From positions 62,001-126,000 of the forward strand of contig NZ_SNYQ01000001.1 in NCBI RefSeq assembly GCF_004363295.1: a stretch of 64,000 nt of DNA, read 5' to 3'. The translations under genes and the position numbers were made by a program. The notes under the pieces are model-generated. The model saw only the letters and a program-made list of their open reading frames with translations, ran no database searches and was not told the DNA's origin. The DNA comes from Mesocricetibacter intestinalis. GTDB lineage: Bacteria > Pseudomonadota > Gammaproteobacteria > Enterobacterales > Pasteurellaceae. This document shows, in pieces, positions 60,989-64,000 of the stretch (the stretch's first letter is position 1; the number at the start of each line of letters is the position of its first letter).

Positions 60989-62302
60989 ATGTCTTTAGAA
61001 AAATATTTTGAGCTTTCGGCGCGCGGTTCCAACGTTCGTCAGGAAATTATCGCCGGATTAACCACATTTTTAGCTATGGTTTATTCGGTGATCGTAGTAC
61101 CTAATATGTTGGGCGCGGCGGGCTTTCCGCAGGAAAGCGTATTTATCGCCACCTGTTTGGTAGCCGGACTTGGCTCGATTCTTATCGGGCTGTGGGCTAA
61201 TGTGCCTATGGCTATCGGCTGTGCGATTTCCTTAACCGCATTTACCGCCTTTAGTTTGGTGATCGGGCAACAGGTCAGTATCCCTGTGGCTCTAGGGGCG
61301 GTTTTCTTGATGGGGGCGGTTTTCACCCTAATTTCCGCCACCGGTATTCGGGCTTGGATTCTGCGCAATTTGCCGGCCTGTATCGCTCAGGGCGCCGGTA
61401 TTGGTATCGGGCTGTTTTTATTGTTGATTGCCGCCAACGGTGTTGGCATTGTGGTCGGTAATCAGAACGGTCTGCCGGTTAAACTCGGTGCTTTCACTTC
61501 CTTCCCCGTACAGATTTCTTTGCTCGGCCTGGCATGTATTATCGGCCTGGAGAAAATGAAGGTTAAGGGCGGTATTTTATGGGTGATTATTGCCATTACT
61601 ATCATAGGGTTGATTTTTGATCCCCAGGTGAAATTCGGCGGTGAGGTTTTCAGAATGCCGACTTTTGGTGAGCAGTCGCTATTTTTGCAGCTGGATTTGG
61701 CGGGTGCGCTACAGCCGGCGATTTTACCTGTGGTATTCGCTCTGGTGATGACCGCCGTATTTGATGCGACCGGTACGATTCGCGCCGTGGCGGGGCAGGG
61801 TAACTTATTGGATAAGGACGGTCAGATCATCAACGGCGGAAAGGCTCTGACGTCGGACTCCGTCAGCAGTTTGTTTTCCGGCCTGTTCGGTACGGCGCCG
61901 GCGGCGGTATATATTGAGTCGGCGGCAGGAACTGCGGCAGGCGGGAAAACCGGGATCACGGCGATTGTGGTCGGTATTTTGTTTTTACTGATGTTGTTTT
62001 TCCAACCCTTAGCCACCTTGGTTCCCGCCTATGCTACGGCACCGGCATTGATGTACGTCGGTTTGTTGATGCTGAGCAATGTGAGTAAGTTGGATTTTGA
62101 CGATTTCGTCGGCGCTATGTCGGGATTAATCTGCGGTGTATTTATTGTCTTAACAGCGAATATCGTTACGGGTATAATGCTCGGGTTTGCATCTCTGGTG
62201 ATTGGCCGATTGGTCTGCGGCGATGTGAAAAAACTGAATATAGGGACTGTATTGATTGCCGCGGCTCTGGTAGCATTTTATGCACTGGATTGGGCGATTT
62301 AA
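60989..62302 (+). CDS. AzgA-type purine (guanine/hypoxanthine) permease
   Basis: The 437-residue membrane protein belongs to the AzgA-like branch of the NCS2 nucleobase permeases. It has about twelve membrane segments and the family segments [20 protein letters not shown] at the N-terminus, [20 protein letters not shown] in the middle and [20 protein letters not shown]. Related E. coli proteins (GhxP, GhxQ, AdeP, AdeQ) take up guanine/hypoxanthine or adenine by proton symport; the specificity here cannot be read. No purine riboswitch is seen in the short upstream gap. Confidence 0.87.
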   Translation: MSLEKYFELSARGSNVRQEIIAGLTTFLAMVYSVIVVPNMLGAAGFPQESVFIATCLVAGLGSILIGLWANVPMAIGCAISLTAFTAFSLVIGQQVSIPVALGAVFLMGAVFTLISATGIRAWILRNLPACIAQGAGIGIGLFLLLIAANGVGIVVGNQNGLPVKLGAFTSFPVQISLLGLACIIGLEKMKVKGGILWVIIAITIIGLIFDPQVKFGGEVFRMPTFGEQSLFLQLDLAGALQPAILPVVFALVMTAVFDATGTIRAVAGQGNLLDKDGQIINGGKALTSDSVSSLFSGLFGTAPAAVYIESAAGTAAGGKTGITAIVVGILFLLMLFFQPLATLVPAYATAPALMYVGLLMLSNVSKLDFDDFVGAMSGLICGVFIVLTANIVTGIMLGFASLVIGRLVCGDVKKLNIGTVLIAAALVAFYALDWAI

Positions 62303-62339
62303 GCTATTTTTTATTATTTATTAATTGAAGGAAAATGTA

Positions 62340-62936
62340 ATGAAAACATTGATCAAATTAGGCGGTATTTTATTGTTAACTCTGACCGCGTTAACCGCAT
62401 GTAGCGATCCTGCGGCAGATTTAAAAAAACTGCAGAACTGGGATAAAGAAAATGTTGCGACTCAGCAGCAGATTCAGAACGAATTACAGCAAAGTTTGGC
62501 AACCTTGAAAGATCCGAAAGATTTGCAACCTATTTTGGATAACTATAAAACCAAAGTTCAGGATTTAGTTAAGAGCTTGGATCAGGTAGAAATCAAAAGT
62601 AACGAAATTAAACCGTTAAAAGAGAAAAGCAAACAGGTATTCCTGGCGGCGACCGAAGTTACCGTTGACAGTTTGAATACATTGATTGTTTCCCGTAGCG
62701 AAGAAAGCGTACAGGCTTTGAAAGAAAAAACTCAGGCGTTGGAAAAATCCGTAGGAGAACTTTCTAAACTACAATCCGACTTAGAACAGAAATACGGTGA
62801 AAAAACCGATGCTGCTAAACCTGCCGCTCCGGCACAAGCTCCACAGGCAGATGCCGCACCGGCACAGACAAACCCGGCCGAAGCGGAAGCTCCTCAGGCG
62901 GAACAGGCTCCGGCTCCGGCGGTTGACGCGAAATAA
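62340..62936 (+). CDS. coiled-coil lipoprotein with Ala/Pro/Gln-rich tail
   Basis: The 198-residue protein has a lipoprotein signal with lipobox LTAC (Cys21). Residues 25-150 are charged and heptad-rich, predicted to be a coiled coil (WDKENVATQQQIQNELQQSL and KEKTQALEKSVGELSKLQSD). The last 45 residues are low-complexity Ala/Pro/Gln/Glu. Start 62340 is preferred over an in-frame TTG at 62325 because GAAGGAAA lies between them. It may be cotranscribed with the permease. I know no function. Confidence 0.78.
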   Translation: MKTLIKLGGILLLTLTALTACSDPAADLKKLQNWDKENVATQQQIQNELQQSLATLKDPKDLQPILDNYKTKVQDLVKSLDQVEIKSNEIKPLKEKSKQVFLAATEVTVDSLNTLIVSRSEESVQALKEKTQALEKSVGELSKLQSDLEQKYGEKTDAAKPAAPAQAPQADAAPAQTNPAEAEAPQAEQAPAPAVDAK

Positions 62937-62950
62937 TGTTAAGAGATTAA

Positions 62951-62978
62951 AAAATCTCCCTGCGGGGAGATTTTTTTT
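62951..62978 (+). terminator. intrinsic terminator after the coiled-coil lipoprotein
   Basis: AAAATCTCCC (62951-62960) pairs with GGGAGATTTT (62965-62974), 4-base loop, then T's. The A-rich left foot gives partial two-way function for convergent tilS. Confidence 0.85.
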
Positions 62979-63033
62979 GGCCGCAATAACGGAAACGGAT
63001 AAGCTCCGGTATTGTAGGGAAAACGACAGTCTT

Positions 63034-64000
63034 TTATACGGAAAAAATATCAAAAAAACCCACCGCACTTTGCAGCTTATCGGCATAGAAAACCAGCGGG
63101 ATACGCTTACGTTGCCAGGGCGGAACCTCCAGCCGCTGCCAGATTTTCTTAATGTCGCGATGAAATTCTCCCCGCGAGCTTGCCACTTTGCCGCTATAGC
63201 CGAAGCGAATTTGTATTTCTTGTTCCGTTAGAGGGAGTTTACTGCATTTGTCTTGCCAGCGAAAAATAAGATGATTTCCTTGTCGCACGACAGTAAGCAG
63301 ACCGAGATTATCGGGTAACCTAATTTCGCCTTCGCCCCCAACGGTAATTCTGAGGTTACTCAGATCCTGAAAGGCGGCGGTGATATATAAGTACTGCCGG
63401 TAACGACGCAGGATATACGGGCCTAAATGAAATTGCGGCATGGCGTCGGGGGCGGAGAAAATAAGATCCTGCCTGAGTTGATGCAGCTGTAGCTCGGAGG
63501 GCATATTTATTTGTAAACGGCTAAACCAGAGGCGTAATAAGGCGCATTGTTTCGGTACGGAAGCCGCATGGAAATCGGCAATATTCAGGCATTGCCGCTG
63601 CGAACAATAACGGCGTTCGAATTCCTCCGCCAGGAGTTCATTCAGCAATTGTTGCTGTTCGAAACAATGCTGTGCGGCCCGTTGTACGGATTTATCAAAA
63701 TGAGGCCAGCGCCGGCGTAGCCGGGGAAGGATGTCATTACGCAAAAAATTACGTTCGTAGCGGTTATCAAGATTACTTTCATCTTCGACCCAGCGCAAAG
63801 AAGGCATTTCCCGTTGCAGATATTCTTCCAGCTGGGGGCGGGAAATATTGAGCAGGGGGCGCAGTAGAGGCATCTGAAATAGATGGCTTCGTACCTGCAT
63901 GGCGCTTAGCCCCTGTAAACCGCTGCCGCGTTTCAGTGCAAGTAAAAAGGTTTCGCTCTGATCCTGTAAATGATGTGCGGTTACCAGGGTTTCCCCCGCC
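63034..64000 (-). CDS. tilS: tRNA(Ile)-lysidine synthase, 5' end outside window
   Basis: TilS attaches lysine to C34 of the tRNA-Ile2 anticodon so that it reads AUA. The visible 321 codons begin AGETLVTAHHLQDQSETFLL, part of the ATPase domain, with ALKRGSGLQGLSAM following, and continue through RPLLNISRPQLEEYLQR and DESNLDNRYERNFLRNDILP to the C-terminal domains. The P-loop SGGxDS lies beyond the right edge. The frame is open to base 64000. An uptake word (63062-63070) lies near the 3' end. It converges with the lipoprotein gene. Confidence 0.94.
   Translation of the reverse strand, partial: AGETLVTAHHLQDQSETFLLALKRGSGLQGLSAMQVRSHLFQMPLLRPLLNISRPQLEEYLQREMPSLRWVEDESNLDNRYERNFLRNDILPRLRRRWPHFDKSVQRAAQHCFEQQQLLNELLAEEFERRYCSQRQCLNIADFHAASVPKQCALLRLWFSRLQINMPSELQLHQLRQDLIFSAPDAMPQFHLGPYILRRYRQYLYITAAFQDLSNLRITVGGEGEIRLPDNLGLLTVVRQGNHLIFRWQDKCSKLPLTEQEIQIRFGYSGKVASSRGEFHRDIKKIWQRLEVPPWQRKRIPLVFYADKLQSAVGFFDIFSV

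Overview
The window is a chromosomal segment of a Pasteurellaceae bacterium of the Haemophilus-type DNA-uptake group. At least thirteen perfect copies of the 9-bp uptake word AAGTGCGGT (or its complement) are present, and gene orders such as yicC/rph-pyrE, adk-ampG-galE and yihI-hemN with Haemophilus-like protein sequences fit this. The artPIQM, argE/argCBH and citCDEF loci and the DcuA-type transporter suggest a fermentative relative of Actinobacillus, Mannheimia or Basfia; the genus is inference.

Layout. 1-3674: citrate lyase operon citC-D-E-F on the minus strand, with citF cut by the left edge. 4014-6842: arginine ABC transporter artPIQM behind tandem ARG boxes. 7170-11289: a Pho-box-controlled alkaline phosphatase followed without a gap by a small secreted protein and a LolD/FtsX-type ABC pair with a histidine-rich loop. 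11360-17011: uppP, a second Pho-box gene (phytase-like esterase fold), hemN-DUF2489-yihI and rluA. 17035-21732: argE divergent from argCBH, again with tandem ARG boxes. 21842-30844: housekeeping genes (Nudix, eno, pyrG, ygfZ, yicC, rph, pyrE) plus a third Pho-box gene of the GDPD fold. 30935-37353: a YjbR plus PUA/EVE-like fusion protein, then a Fur-box TonB receptor with an M16 zinc-protease lipoprotein. 37431-45599: metJ, glyQ and glyS separated by three unrelated genes, and a SAM methyltransferase.

45782-51727 is the accessory part. It holds a decayed alpha/beta hydrolase, a LysR DNA-binding-domain fragment, a very AT-rich 1384-residue protein with an N-terminal PD-(D/E)xK/Mrr-like nuclease, a STAND-like NTPase and a long C-terminal region, and a frameshifted remnant of unknown origin. 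No uptake word occurs between 43621 and 55208. This single-gene candidate antiphage system is the best candidate for something undescribed. 51728-64000 returns to core genes: ssb/uvrA, adk, a DcuA-type transporter, ampG, galE, a glycine-zipper lipoprotein, an AzgA-type purine permease, a coiled-coil lipoprotein and tilS, cut by the right edge.

Three regulatory themes recur. Phosphate starvation: three exported phosphoester-related proteins share one promoter design, an 18-bp Pho box exactly 10 bp before a -10 hexamer. Arginine: paired 18-bp ARG boxes with a 3-bp spacer at art and at argE/argC. Iron: a Fur-like box before the receptor/protease pair. No tRNA, rRNA, CRISPR array or complete insertion sequence was seen.
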